Shown: one piece after another, positions 51,567 to 60,030 of the stretch
Layout of the letters: each line of letters starts with the position of its first letter
Position numbering within the stretch: position 1 is the stretch's first letter
Assembly (NCBI GenBank): GCA_023435565.1
Contig: JAEYRN010000041.1
Coordinates: 1 to 60,220, forward strand
DNA: 60,220 nt
Reading direction: 5' to 3'
DNA from: Bacillota bacterium
GTDB lineage: Bacteria; Bacillota; UBA4882; UBA8346
Notes under the pieces: generated by a model
Databases searched by the model: none
Told to the model about the DNA's origin: nothing
Seen by the model: only the letters and a program-made list of their open reading frames with translations
Program-made: the position numbers and the translations under genes

Positions 51567-51706
51567 CTATTTTCAGCCTCCCCATACCTTTATTAGCAAC
51601 TGATAATGCAATTAACAGGTTACTATAAAAATTTATGGTAAGGTCATCTGGATTAGTACAAATTTCCTTTCATATTTAAATAAATAAAGTAAGTAGTTAC
51701 CTCGTA

Positions 51707-51732
51707 ATAAAAAAACCGCTTAAGCGGTTTAG
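51707..51732 (-). terminator. Terminator after spoVS
   Basis: Minus-strand AAACCGCTTAAGCGGTTTTTTTA hairpin, overlapping the end of the gene. Confidence 0.85.
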
Positions 51733-51989
51733 CGGGGTTCAACTAAGAACTTAATAGCAGTGCGCACTTGACCATCAATATTAATTTCTGAAAAACCAGG
51801 AGTGCAAACCAGATTTATCCCATTTGGGGCAACATATCCTCTAGTGATGGCAATTGCTTTTACTGCTTGATTCACGGCGCCTGCTCCAACTGCTTGTATT
51901 TCAGCCACTCCTTTTTCCCTTAATACTGCCGCCAAAGCGCCTGCAACTGATTTTGGACTGGAATTTGCCGATACTTTAAGTACGTCCAT
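51729..51989 (-). CDS. spoVS: Stage V sporulation protein S
   Basis: An 86-residue Alba-fold protein; conserved throughout (VLKVSANSSPKSVAGALA, ~3-20; GAGAVNQAVKAIAI, ~35-48; FSEINIDG, ~66-73). In B. subtilis it is needed for late sporulation and expressed under SigH. ATG at 51989. It lies beside the SigH-like gene, which may control it; no SigH promoter was identified with confidence. Confidence 0.96.
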   Translation of the reverse strand: MDVLKVSANSSPKSVAGALAAVLREKGVAEIQAVGAGAVNQAVKAIAITRGYVAPNGINLVCTPGFSEINIDGQVRTAIKFLVEPR

Positions 51990-52075
51990 TGATCATATCC
52001 CCCTAGAATGATATCACTCCTTTCTTATCATATTCATCTATCTTCAAAAAAACCCCTTTTAAAAAAATAATATCT

Positions 52076-52807
52076 TTATTTTTCCTTAAGCATTGATAGG
52101 GCCTGAAGTGCTGCTCTGTTCTGCGCTTCTTTTATACTAGATCCCGATCCATTACCAACCGTCCGATTCTCAACCAATACCTCAACTGTAAACCGACGTT
52201 GATGCGGTGGTCCTTCTTCCTTAATAGTGCAATATTCGGGAAATTGTCCCTTCGATTGGAGAAACTCTTGAAGTTCATTTTTAGCATTAATTAAAGTGAA
52301 TTTGCTTTTTACTTCAGTTAAGTTATCCTTTATTAAAGGTTCAATAAATTGGGCTGTTTTTTCAAATCCGAAATTCAAATAATAAGCTCCCACAAAAGCC
52401 TCAAATAGATCCTCCAAAATTGTTGGCTTTGCTTGTCCCATATTACGTTTTTCGCCAGTTCCCAACTTAAGGTATGTATCCAACTGCAATTGTTTGGTAA
52501 ACGATGCTAAGACTTGAGTGCTGACAATTATTGATTTTAGTTTAGCCAAATCTCCTTCGTGATAGTTAGGAAAGGTTCTATATAAGAAGGAAGCGGCAAT
52601 CAAAGAAAGAACACTATCCCCTAAAAATTCCAGCCGTTCATTATCATCTGTTTTATGTTCGTTGGCATAGGATGAATGAGTAAACGCTTCTTCAAAAAGT
52701 TCGGGGTATAATGGTACGAACTGAAGCTGGACCGCCAGTTTAGCAACTGACGGTCCGATTGTTTCATTCTTATTAAATCCATTTTCTCTTTTTTCTTTTT
52801 TATTCAT
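52076..52807 (-). CDS. rnc: Ribonuclease III
   Basis: Double-strand-specific endoribonuclease for rRNA and mRNA processing, cytoplasmic homodimer. 243 residues from ATG 52807: the catalytic domain with ERLEFLGDSVLSL (~51-63) and the second acidic site ILEDLFEAFVGAYYL (~125-139), then the dsRNA-binding domain (~168-240, NRTVGNGSGSSIKEAQNRAA). The ATG overlaps the fabF stop (ATGAATAA), suggesting coupling; an upstream in-frame start inside fabF at 52846 is less likely. The order fabF-rnc-...-smc is classical. Confidence 0.95.
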   Translation of the reverse strand: MNKKEKRENGFNKNETIGPSVAKLAVQLQFVPLYPELFEEAFTHSSYANEHKTDDNERLEFLGDSVLSLIAASFLYRTFPNYHEGDLAKLKSIIVSTQVLASFTKQLQLDTYLKLGTGEKRNMGQAKPTILEDLFEAFVGAYYLNFGFEKTAQFIEPLIKDNLTEVKSKFTLINAKNELQEFLQSKGQFPEYCTIKEEGPPHQRRFTVEVLVENRTVGNGSGSSIKEAQNRAALQALSMLKEK

Positions 52808-54041
52808 TGTAGCTTTTAAAGGCCAAACAAGCATTATGTCCGCCAAAACCTAATGAATTAGATAGCGCATACTTGAGTTCGGCTTTTCGAGCCTGATTAG
52901 GCACATAATCCAAATCACATTCAGGATCAGGTGTTTCATAATTTATTGTAGGAGGTATGATTCCGTTTTTAAGTGCTAGAGCACAAATAATTGCTTCAAT
53001 TCCACCCGCGGCGCCTAATAAATGTCCGGTCATCGATTTGGTCGAACTAACCGGGAGCCGGTAGGCCATTTCTCCAAAAACCTTTTTAATAGCTTTCGTC
53101 TCCAATTTATCATTGGCTTCGGTTGAAGTACCATGGGCATTAATATAGGATACTTGGTCCTTGATTATACCGGCGTCGGCTAGGGCTCGTTCCATTGCTC
53201 TGGCCGCGCCATCACCTTCGGGATCCGGGGCGGTCATATGATATGCATCCCCTGATTCGCCAAAACCAATTAGTTCCGCATAAATTTTGGCTCCTCTTTG
53301 CTTAGCGTGTTCAAGTTCTTCAAGTATTAAGATACCGGAACCTTCACCCATAACAAATCCGTCACGGTTTAAATCAAAAGGCCTGCTAGAACCTTTCGGA
53401 TTATCATTATTGGTTGACAAAGCCCCTGCAGAAGTAAAACCTGCATATGAAATCTGAGTAATGGCTGCTTCCGTGCCGCCGGTAATCATAGCGACGGCTT
53501 CACCATTTTGAATAATCCGTAGAGAATCTCCTATTGAATGAGCTCCGGATGCGCATGCTGTAACTACCGTATGGTTGGGACCTTTGGCACCGGTAATAAT
53601 CGAAACAAATCCCGAACCCATATCCGGGATCATCATTGGAATAAAAAATGGGCTAACCCGTCCAGGTCCCTTTTCATTACAGATACGCGCTTGATCCTCA
53701 AAAGTTTTAATCCCTCCGATACCGGAACCGATTACAACACCGATATTATCAGCGTTAGTTGAATTAATCTCCAGTCCGGAATCGGCCAAAGCGATTTTAG
53801 TGGCAGCCACTGCAAAATGGACAAAACGGTCGGTCCGTTTTACTTCTTTTCTGTCCATATATAAGGTGGGATCAAATTCTTTAACTTCTGCTCCAATTTT
53901 TACTTCAAAATTGGAAGTATCAAACAAAGTAATCCGATCAATACCGGAAACTCCATCAATAATGTTTTTCCAAAAACTATCGACTCCGATTCCTACTGCC
54001 GTAACGACTCCTAAACCGGTAACTACAACTCGCTTTTTCAT
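52800..54041 (-). CDS. fabF: 3-oxoacyl-[acyl-carrier-protein] synthase II
   Basis: Chain-elongating condensing enzyme of type II fatty-acid synthesis. 413 residues of the thiolase fold with the Cys-His-His set: VVTACASGAHS (~162-172), NAHGTSTEAND (~302-312) and SMTGHLLGAAGG (~336-347). ATG at 54041 after GGGGTG. Downstream of acpP with an imperfect hairpin in between, upstream of rnc. Confidence 0.97.
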   Translation of the reverse strand: MKKRVVVTGLGVVTAVGIGVDSFWKNIIDGVSGIDRITLFDTSNFEVKIGAEVKEFDPTLYMDRKEVKRTDRFVHFAVAATKIALADSGLEINSTNADNIGVVIGSGIGGIKTFEDQARICNEKGPGRVSPFFIPMMIPDMGSGFVSIITGAKGPNHTVVTACASGAHSIGDSLRIIQNGEAVAMITGGTEAAITQISYAGFTSAGALSTNNDNPKGSSRPFDLNRDGFVMGEGSGILILEELEHAKQRGAKIYAELIGFGESGDAYHMTAPDPEGDGAARAMERALADAGIIKDQVSYINAHGTSTEANDKLETKAIKKVFGEMAYRLPVSSTKSMTGHLLGAAGGIEAIICALALKNGIIPPTINYETPDPECDLDYVPNQARKAELKYALSNSLGFGGHNACLAFKSYNE

Positions 54042-54149
54042 CCTTCACCCCCGGAGTGTTATAAAATTAAAAATACCGAGTTATAGAATCTCTATTATAT
54101 ATGAAATAGCGTTATATCCGCCAAATCGAATTAAATATGAATATTATTT

Positions 54150-54177
54150 TAAGAGAGTCCCTTTGGGGGACTCTCAT
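54150..54177 (-). terminator. Hairpin between acpP and fabF (weak terminator or attenuator)
   Basis: Minus-strand GAGAGTCCCCCAAAGGGACTCTC is a strong stem, but the following TTAAAATAATATT is a poor T-run. It probably lowers rather than stops transcription into fabF, giving more acpP than fabF mRNA. Confidence 0.6.
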
Positions 54178-54183
54178 CAAAAC

Positions 54184-54417
54184 TTATTGGCCATTCTCCT
54201 TAATGTAATTAACAGCGTCGCCGACAGTTACGATTTTTTCGGCGTCCTCGTCGGGGATCTCCAGGTCGAATTCCTCTTCTAGAGCCATTACCAGTTCGAC
54301 GATGTCCAGAGAATCTGCTCCCAAGTCATCTACAAAAGAAGCTTGTTCGGAAACTTCCTCCTCATCAACTCCAAGTTGTTCAACAACTATGTCTTTAACT
54401 TTTCCGAAGATATCCAA
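54184..54417 (-). CDS. acpP: Acyl carrier protein
   Basis: 77 residues carrying acyl chains on a phosphopantetheine arm, attached at the Ser of GADSLDIVELVM (~35-46). Acidic throughout, as usual. The TTG at 54417, seven bases after GGAGGT, gives MDIFGKVKDIVVEQLG; GTG 54426 is too close to the ribosome site. Between fabG and fabF in the fab cluster. Confidence 0.95.
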   Translation of the reverse strand: MDIFGKVKDIVVEQLGVDEEEVSEQASFVDDLGADSLDIVELVMALEEEFDLEIPDEDAEKIVTVGDAVNYIKENGQ

Positions 54418-54477
54418 CCACTTCACCTCCTTCCATAAGGGTTGGTTAATACTTCTTTATTTTAAAACAAATATATC

Positions 54478-55221
54478 TTACCCGAACATTACCATTCCGC
54501 CATCTACATTAATAACTTGACCGGTAAGATAACATGCTTCGGACGAAGCCAAAAAAACAACTGCATCAGCAACATACTCCGGTTTTCCCAAGGTACCTAA
54601 GGGAATCAGACTAAGTAAACGGGTGCGAGCCTCTTCAGTCAAAACCTCGGTCATTTTGGATTCGATAAAACCTGGAGCTATCGCATTTACTCTAATATTT
54701 CGAGATCCTAATTCTTTGGCCATAGTTTTTGTGAATGCAATTACTCCTCCCTTTGAAGCGGAGTAATTTGCCTGACCTGTATTACCCATCTGACCGATGA
54801 CTGAAGCAATATTGATAATTTTCCCGGAACGTTGCTTCATCATTGGTTTAATTGCTGCTTTGGTACAAAGAAAAGTCCCTTTTAAATTGATTTCCAACAC
54901 CGCATCCCAATCTTCTTCGCTCATCCGAAGTAAAAGATTATCTTTGGTTATTCCGGCGTTATTAACTAAAATATCTAATTTATTGAAGGTAGTAAGGGCC
55001 AAGTCAACCATGGCTTCACAGTCAGCTTGCTTAGTTACATTTCCAACGATGGAAGTCGCTTCGCCACCGGATTGTCTTATTTCTTTCGCTACCTGATGTA
55101 CCTCTTCACTGACATCGGATAGTACAACAGCAGCGCCTTCCTTTACCAGAGCAAGAGTAATAGCCTTACCTATACCTCGGGCTGCCCCGGTAATGATGGC
55201 GATTTCACGCGCTAATCTCAT
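54478..55221 (-). CDS. fabG: 3-oxoacyl-[acyl-carrier-protein] reductase
   Basis: NADPH-dependent short-chain dehydrogenase that reduces the 3-oxoacyl-ACP intermediate. 247 residues with TGAARGIGKAI (~10-20), NNAGITKDNLL (~87-97), the catalytic Ser in INIASVIGQ (~137-145) and Tyr-Lys in YSASKGG (~152-158), and the C-terminal GQVINVDGGMVM. ATG at 55221, four bases after the fabD stop codon. Part of plsX-fabD-fabG-acpP-fabF. Confidence 0.97.
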   Translation of the reverse strand: MRLAREIAIITGAARGIGKAITLALVKEGAAVVLSDVSEEVHQVAKEIRQSGGEATSIVGNVTKQADCEAMVDLALTTFNKLDILVNNAGITKDNLLLRMSEEDWDAVLEINLKGTFLCTKAAIKPMMKQRSGKIINIASVIGQMGNTGQANYSASKGGVIAFTKTMAKELGSRNIRVNAIAPGFIESKMTEVLTEEARTRLLSLIPLGTLGKPEYVADAVVFLASSEACYLTGQVINVDGGMVMFG

Positions 55222-55225
55222 ATTA

Positions 55226-56158
55226 CTAAACCTCCTTTAAAATTTCAAGAGCTTTTTTAATTGAGGCCATATCTTCACAATTGACTATAGTAGCACCCTT
55301 AATTGTCTTTTTTATTAGGCCGGAAAGAACTTTGCCGGGTCCTATTTCGATAAAAACCTCTACTCCTTTTTGATATAAATAATTAATGGAGTCTTCCCAT
55401 AATACGGAAGAATATACTTGACGATAAAGATTATCTACAATTTGGTCATTAAGATAAGGGTTCGCAGAAACATTTGCAATTATGGGGATAACCGGATTTT
55501 TCCATGCAATTGCTTCTAAATGAGTTTTAAAAACGTCAGCCGCCGGTTTCATAAAACTTGAATGAAAAGGCCCGCTTACTGCGAGCGGAATAAATTTACC
55601 ACCCTTGGCCGTAACGAGTTCTTGAGCTTTAGCAATTCCAGTTTTCACGCCAGATATTACAATCTGTCCCGGACAATTAAAATTAGCAGCTTCGACCAAT
55701 CCTGATTCTTTTGCCTCCGCTAGACATTGAGAAAGGGTATCCCGATCCAAACCGAGCACCGCCGCCATTGCGCCCTTCTGGTCCGGATCGGCTCCGGCCA
55801 TCAGTTCAGCTCTTTTTTGGACTAAACTCAGTGCTTCTGTAAAACTCAACACCTCCGAAGCAACAAGGGCGCTATATTCACCCAGGCTATGTCCTGCTAC
55901 AAAGTCCGCTTTGATTCCTTCTGCTTTTAAAGCTTGAAGCAAAGCAATACTCACAGTTAAAATTCCTGGTTGGGCATTCCGTGTATCTTTTAGTAATTCT
56001 TCCGGACCGTTAAAACAAATTTCAGAAATGTTTCTTTTTAATACCCGATCAGCTTCTAAAAAAATGGATTTTGCTTCCTTATAGTTTTCTGAAACTTCTT
56101 TGCCCATGCCAACATATTGTGAACCTTGTCCCGGAAAAACAAAGGCAATTTTCTTCAT
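55226..56158 (-). CDS. fabD: Malonyl CoA-acyl carrier protein transacylase
   Basis: Loads malonyl groups from CoA onto ACP. 310 residues: FPGQGSQYVGMG (~7-18), the active Ser in GHSLGEYSAL (~90-99), the Gln/Arg pocket and the catalytic His in SGPFHSSFM (~196-204). ATG at 56158. It lies 17 bp after plsX. No fabH or fapR was found in the window. Confidence 0.97.
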   Translation of the reverse strand: MKKIAFVFPGQGSQYVGMGKEVSENYKEAKSIFLEADRVLKRNISEICFNGPEELLKDTRNAQPGILTVSIALLQALKAEGIKADFVAGHSLGEYSALVASEVLSFTEALSLVQKRAELMAGADPDQKGAMAAVLGLDRDTLSQCLAEAKESGLVEAANFNCPGQIVISGVKTGIAKAQELVTAKGGKFIPLAVSGPFHSSFMKPAADVFKTHLEAIAWKNPVIPIIANVSANPYLNDQIVDNLYRQVYSSVLWEDSINYLYQKGVEVFIEIGPGKVLSGLIKKTIKGATIVNCEDMASIKKALEILKEV

Positions 56159-56175
56159 GGTATACTCCTTTGATA

Positions 56176-57162
56176 TTAGGTGTTCAATGATGCGGCAATT
56201 TTACCGACAACATCCTCATCTACTGCTTTAATTGCGGCCCTAATAGCATTTTTGATTGCTTTAGCATTAGAACGTCCGTGACTTATGATGCTAATACCAT
56301 TTAATCCTAGCAACGGAGCCCCACCATATTCAGTGTAGTCCATTCTACTTTTTAAACTTTTAAATGCGCTTTTTGCTAAAAAAGCTCCGGCAGTTGTAAT
56401 TATATTTTTAGTTAATGCGGTTTTAATTTGGCCGAACAAAGCTCCGGCTAAACCTTCGGAGAGTTTTAAAACAATATTGCCAACAAAACCATCACAAACA
56501 ATGACCTCGCATGCGCCATGATGCACATCGCGTCCTTCAATATTCCCAATAAAATTCAATCCGCTTTGTTTTAAGATTTGATGGGCATCTATCGTTAACT
56601 TATTACCTTTGGTTTCTTCTTCGCCGATACTAAGTAAACCTATTCGAGGTTTTGTAAAACCAAAGACCTTTTCCGCGTAAATCGAACCCATTAAAGCAAA
56701 CTGGGCTAAATTTTCTGGATCGCAGTCAGCGTTGGCTCCCGCATCCAATAATACGCTAACACCTTTATTGGTAGGCATTGGAGAGGCAATAGCCGGTCGG
56801 CTGATTCCTTTAATTCTACCGATGATTAAAAGAGAAGCACTCATTGCCGCTCCGGTATTCCCGGCTGAAATTACAGCGGATGCTATGCCCTCTTTAACTA
56901 AACGGTTAGCAACAACTAATGAAGAATCCTTTTTTTTCTTTACAGCATTTGCAGGGTGATCATCCATTTCAATAACTTCTGTCGCATTTTGAATTTCCAA
57001 TTTTAATCCGAAAATTGATTGATTTTTAAGAATATCGTAAATCCTTGCTTCATTGCCGACTAATATCACCTCAGCGCCAAGTTCTCGGCAGGCTAAAATC
57101 GCGCCGTTTACAACTTCCTCCGGAGCATAGTCTCCACCCATGGCATCAACTGCAATTTTCAA
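56176..57162 (-). CDS. plsX: Phosphate acyltransferase PlsX
   Basis: Converts acyl-ACP to acyl phosphate for PlsY in phospholipid synthesis. 328 residues; IAVDAMGGDYAP opens the chain, and DAGANADCDPENLAQFA (~144-160) and CDGFVGNIVLKLSEG (~224-238) are family blocks. The TTG at 57162, five bases after GGAGGTGG, is the natural start; GTG at 57171 lies inside the ribosome site. It is separated from rpmF by a terminator and has its own promoter. Confidence 0.96.
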   Translation of the reverse strand: MKIAVDAMGGDYAPEEVVNGAILACRELGAEVILVGNEARIYDILKNQSIFGLKLEIQNATEVIEMDDHPANAVKKKKDSSLVVANRLVKEGIASAVISAGNTGAAMSASLLIIGRIKGISRPAIASPMPTNKGVSVLLDAGANADCDPENLAQFALMGSIYAEKVFGFTKPRIGLLSIGEEETKGNKLTIDAHQILKQSGLNFIGNIEGRDVHHGACEVIVCDGFVGNIVLKLSEGLAGALFGQIKTALTKNIITTAGAFLAKSAFKSLKSRMDYTEYGGAPLLGLNGISIISHGRSNAKAIKNAIRAAIKAVDEDVVGKIAASLNT

Positions 57163-57191
57163 AATGTCCACCTCCGGACAAAACTATCATT

Positions 57192-57219
57192 AGTATAGCG
57201 AAAAAAAAACAAAAGTCAA
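57192..57219 (-). promoter_or_regulatory. SigA-type promoter for plsX-fabD-fabG-acpP
   Basis: Minus-strand TTGACT (57214-57219), 16-base spacer, TATACT (57192-57197). It lies between the rpmF terminator and plsX. Confidence 0.65.
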
Positions 57220-57291
57220 GGAAATTATTTACAAATCAAAATTATATGTCTTACATTTTAATTTATTTGTCTTTAATTGATAATAATAGTT

Positions 57292-57323
57292 ATAAAAAAA
57301 TAAGGTCAGAGCCGACCTTATAG
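57292..57323 (-). terminator. Terminator after rpmF
   Basis: Minus-strand ATAAGGTCGGCTCTGACCTTAT hairpin then TTTTTTTATAAC, 12 bp past the rpmF stop codon. Confidence 0.88.
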
Positions 57324-57334
57324 TTTTTTTAAAT

Positions 57335-57514
57335 TTAGCTTTCTTGGGTGATAACTTCCCGACCCTTATAATAGCCGCAATTACCGCATATATGGTGCGG
57401 CATTTTGGGCTCATGACATTGAGGGCATGCATTGGTATTAGGAGCAGTCATTTTCAAATTTGCTCTTCGCAACCTGGTTCTAGTACGGGAGGTCCTATTT
57501 TTTGGGTTTGCCAT
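57335..57514 (-). CDS. rpmF: 50S ribosomal protein L32
   Basis: 59 residues from ATG 57514, which follows GGAGGTG. The basic start MANPKNRTSRTRTR and the zinc pair CPQCHEPKMPHHICGNCGYY (~30-49) are those of the zinc-binding L32 form. The start overlaps the end of the upstream yceD gene by 20 bp, the normal yceD-rpmF linkage. Confidence 0.97.
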   Translation of the reverse strand: MANPKNRTSRTRTRLRRANLKMTAPNTNACPQCHEPKMPHHICGNCGYYKGREVITQES

Positions 57515-58025
57515 TCGATCCACCTCCTTCTTGATTTAACAAAGTTTTTAATTTAGAAAATTGTGGATTAAAACTTTCATTATGGCAGCCACATTCATTA
57601 TAATTCAAATTTTGACCGCATTGAGGGCATAAACCTCGGCAATCAGCCTTACAAGTATTTTTCATCGGTAAAGACAGAAAAACTTGCTCTCGAATACAAT
57701 CTGATAAATCTATGATATCGCCTTGAACAATATAGGCGGGCTCTTCAGTTTCCGTAGGTGAAAATGTAGCAAACTGTTCGATGACTTCAACTTTTCCACA
57801 ACCCGAAACCGGTTCAAGACAGCGATCACAATTGGTCCTGTATGTATAAACAACCTCGCCTTGGACTAAAAAGCCATCACCGGTATTAGTAACTGCGCCT
57901 TTTATCGTCACTGGTTGAATAAGATCAACTCCAAGTTCTAGTCCGGAAGTGTCAATCGTTTGATTGCCTTCAAAAGCAATTGAACCGCCACGAACTTCAC
58001 GAATAGAACTAATATCAACCTTCAC
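57495..58025 (-). CDS. YceD/DUF177 family protein
   Basis: 176 residues of the YceD family, an rRNA-metabolism protein (23S rRNA accumulation in plants and E. coli). The zinc-like motif CDRCLEPV (~92-99) and the C-terminal CKADCRGLCPQCGQNLN with CGCH are typical. GTG 58025 is preferred: it has AAGGTGA five to six bases before it; GTG at 58034 sits in the ribosome site. It precedes and overlaps rpmF. Confidence 0.9.
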   Translation of the reverse strand: MKVDISSIREVRGGSIAFEGNQTIDTSGLELGVDLIQPVTIKGAVTNTGDGFLVQGEVVYTYRTNCDRCLEPVSGCGKVEVIEQFATFSPTETEEPAYIVQGDIIDLSDCIREQVFLSLPMKNTCKADCRGLCPQCGQNLNYNECGCHNESFNPQFSKLKTLLNQEGGGSNGKPKK

Positions 58026-58283
58026 CGCAATCACCTTCGATAATTATAAAGGGTATTGATTCAAAAGTCAATCTTTCCCCTTTAAAGTTTCCTTATTTTT
58101 CGATTTTACCCTATCCAAATAAATAAGTCAAAAGTTAAACCGCTTTGATAAATATATTTTGAATTATATCTTTGATTAGAAACAACATCTAACTTTATTG
58201 ATGGCAAGTTTGTCTTTTTTTACTAACTATCCGGGAAAATAATCTTCGTTGAAAGGGAAAAACTTTCAGATGAGGTGAAGGTT

Positions 58284-58505
58284 TTGACAAAACGAATTTA
58301 CCGTAATAAATTGGGCCCCAACCAAAAATTAGCCTCGCTCACTCCGGATATATGGAAACTTCCTCCGTATGTGGTGGCGCGTTTTGGCGGAGAACTGACT
58401 CATATAATGCTTGAAGCAGCTAAAGAATATATAGCTGAAAAATGTTTAGCCGAAATTCATCAAAGTTTTAATAAAGAAATTACAGGTGAGCATCAGTTAT
58501 CTTAA
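58284..58505 (+). CDS. Divergent alpha/beta-type small acid-soluble spore protein-like
   Basis: About 73 residues from TTG 58284 (GAGGTGAAGG upstream). The second half matches the DNA-binding part of alpha/beta SASPs in outline: YVVARFGGELTHIMLEAAKEYI (in pieces ~32-53). It lacks the GPR protease site (KYEIA-type) and the GYWG segment that the neighbour at 58642 has, and GG is followed by ELT rather than NMV. It could be a specialised spore DNA-coating protein that is not degraded by GPR in germination. The plus-strand pair sits at the end of the minus-strand core cluster. Confidence 0.62.
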   Translation: MTKRIYRNKLGPNQKLASLTPDIWKLPPYVVARFGGELTHIMLEAAKEYIAEKCLAEIHQSFNKEITGEHQLS

Positions 58506-58641
58506 GATTGATTCGGTTCGAAAAACTCAACTCCTATTCTTTTAGTTTTACCGATAAGAGGTTTTTTCCGTAACTTCCAAAAAAAACGCAACATAGCTCG
58601 ATGTTTATCGGTAAAGCTAATACCGAAGGAGGTGAATCTAA

Positions 58642-58953
58642 ATGGGTACTGGGCAAAAATCAAATAGTTATCTTGTAAAAGAAGCCGGACCGGCATTGGA
58701 CAAATTCAAATATGAGATCGCAAATGAATTAAACATTGATCTTTCCAAAGTTCAAGGCGGTTACTGGGGGTATATGCCCACCCGGGAAACCGGTGCTATC
58801 GGAGGAAATATGGTTCGCCGGATGATCGAAGCTGCTGAAAGAACATTGGCGGAACAAACTGTAGCGGAAGTAAAGGCTGGATTTCAAGCTGGGCTAAACA
58901 CCAGTCCACAGATAGGGAATCAAAATCAAGCCAACCAGTTCAAAATGCAGTAA
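58642..58953 (+). CDS. Alpha/beta-type small acid-soluble spore protein
   Basis: 103 residues. The GPR cleavage region KFKYEIANELNI (~21-32) and the signature GGYWGYMPTRETGAIGGNMV (~39-58), followed by RRMIEAAERTLAEQ, are all present. A Gln/Asn-rich tail (~85-103) is longer than usual. These proteins coat spore DNA, protect it from UV and heat, and feed germination after GPR cuts them. ATG at 58642 after GGAGGTG. Forespore (SigG-type) expression is expected; I did not identify a convincing SigG promoter. Ends in a strong terminator. Confidence 0.95.
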   Translation: MGTGQKSNSYLVKEAGPALDKFKYEIANELNIDLSKVQGGYWGYMPTRETGAIGGNMVRRMIEAAERTLAEQTVAEVKAGFQAGLNTSPQIGNQNQANQFKMQ

Positions 58954-58978
58954 TAAGTCTTAACGGTATACTTAAAAG

Positions 58979-59013
58979 AAAGGAGGGATTCTCCCTCCTT
59001 TCTTTATTTTTTT
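58979..59013 (+). terminator. Terminator after the spore protein gene
   Basis: AAAGGAGGGATTCTCCCTCCTTT hairpin followed by CTTTATTTTTTTT. Confidence 0.93.
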
Positions 59014-59192
59014 TAAAGATAAATACTCTCAATCAAATGAAAAAAATTTATACTTTAATTTATGAAACCCATACTCATTCACTATTCCCCTAAATTCATC
59101 AACATCAACATATTATTTTTTTCTTGTTTGGATCGGACAAGTCCGCTATAATCTTGATTATTAGATCCCAACCAAAGGGAGGATAATTATCA

Positions 59193-59930
59193 ATGATTAA
59201 GACAATCTTATTTGATTTGGACGGGACAATGCTCCCTCTAAACCTGGACAATTTTATTAAAATCTACTTTGCAGAGATGGGAAAGAAGTTTCAGGATTTA
59301 ATTGAAGCTAAAACTTTGGTCAAATACATTATGACTGCAACTGAGGCTATGGTTAATAATACTGAATACCGAACTAATGAAACGGTTTTTATGGAAAAGT
59401 TCGAACAATTAATCCAATCAGATCTTAGCGTTTATCGAAGACGGTTTGATGAATTCTACGATGGGGAATTTTTCGAAGTAAAAGCTTCAGTAGTTAATAC
59501 ACCAATAATACGTAATAGTGTAAATCTTTTAAAAGATAAGGGATACGATTTAGTTATTGCCACCAATGCTCTTTTCCCGGAAAAAGCAATTCACCATCGA
59601 ATCCGATGGTCCGGATTTGAACCGGAGGATTTTATTTATATAACTTCCTATGAAAAAAACCATTATTGCAAACCTCAATTAGATTTCTACAAGGAAGTTC
59701 TCGAGGAAACCTGTAAAGATCCTCAAGAATGTTTGATGGTAGGTAACGATGTTCAAGAGGATATAATCGCCGCTAAACTTGGAATTAAAACTTATTTGAT
59801 TACCGACTTTATGATCCATCGGACCCAGGAACCGATCGATGCCACTTATCAAGGTACTTATTCGGATTTTTATCAATTTGTTCAAGGGCTGCCACATTTA
59901 AAAAACGGACAAGTCCAAAAAATGGCTTAA
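59193..59930 (+). CDS. HAD-superfamily hydrolase
   Basis: 245 residues with the four HAD motifs: LFDLDGTML (~6-14, the Asp nucleophile), ATNALFP (~122-128), KPQLDFY (~160-166, Lys) and MVGNDVQEDI (~180-189). The inserted cap (~15-90) is helical, making it a phosphatase-type member of unknown substrate, possibly a sugar or nucleotide phosphate. ATG at 59193 after GGGAGGA. Single plus-strand gene followed by a short hairpin. Confidence 0.88.
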   Translation: MIKTILFDLDGTMLPLNLDNFIKIYFAEMGKKFQDLIEAKTLVKYIMTATEAMVNNTEYRTNETVFMEKFEQLIQSDLSVYRRRFDEFYDGEFFEVKASVVNTPIIRNSVNLLKDKGYDLVIATNALFPEKAIHHRIRWSGFEPEDFIYITSYEKNHYCKPQLDFYKEVLEETCKDPQECLMVGNDVQEDIIAAKLGIKTYLITDFMIHRTQEPIDATYQGTYSDFYQFVQGLPHLKNGQVQKMA

Positions 59931-59987
59931 TACCGAAATTATCTACCCCATAATACTGGGTAAGCTATAAAAAGTAAAAAGGGGCTC

Positions 59988-60012
59988 AAACAGAAAATAT
60001 TATTCTGTTTTA
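59988..60012 (+). terminator. Possible terminator after the HAD gene
   Basis: AAACAGAA-AATATTA-TTCTGTTTT: a modest stem ending in a short T-run; weak evidence. Confidence 0.45.
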
Positions 60013-60030
60013 CCTATTGATGGGGTATAT

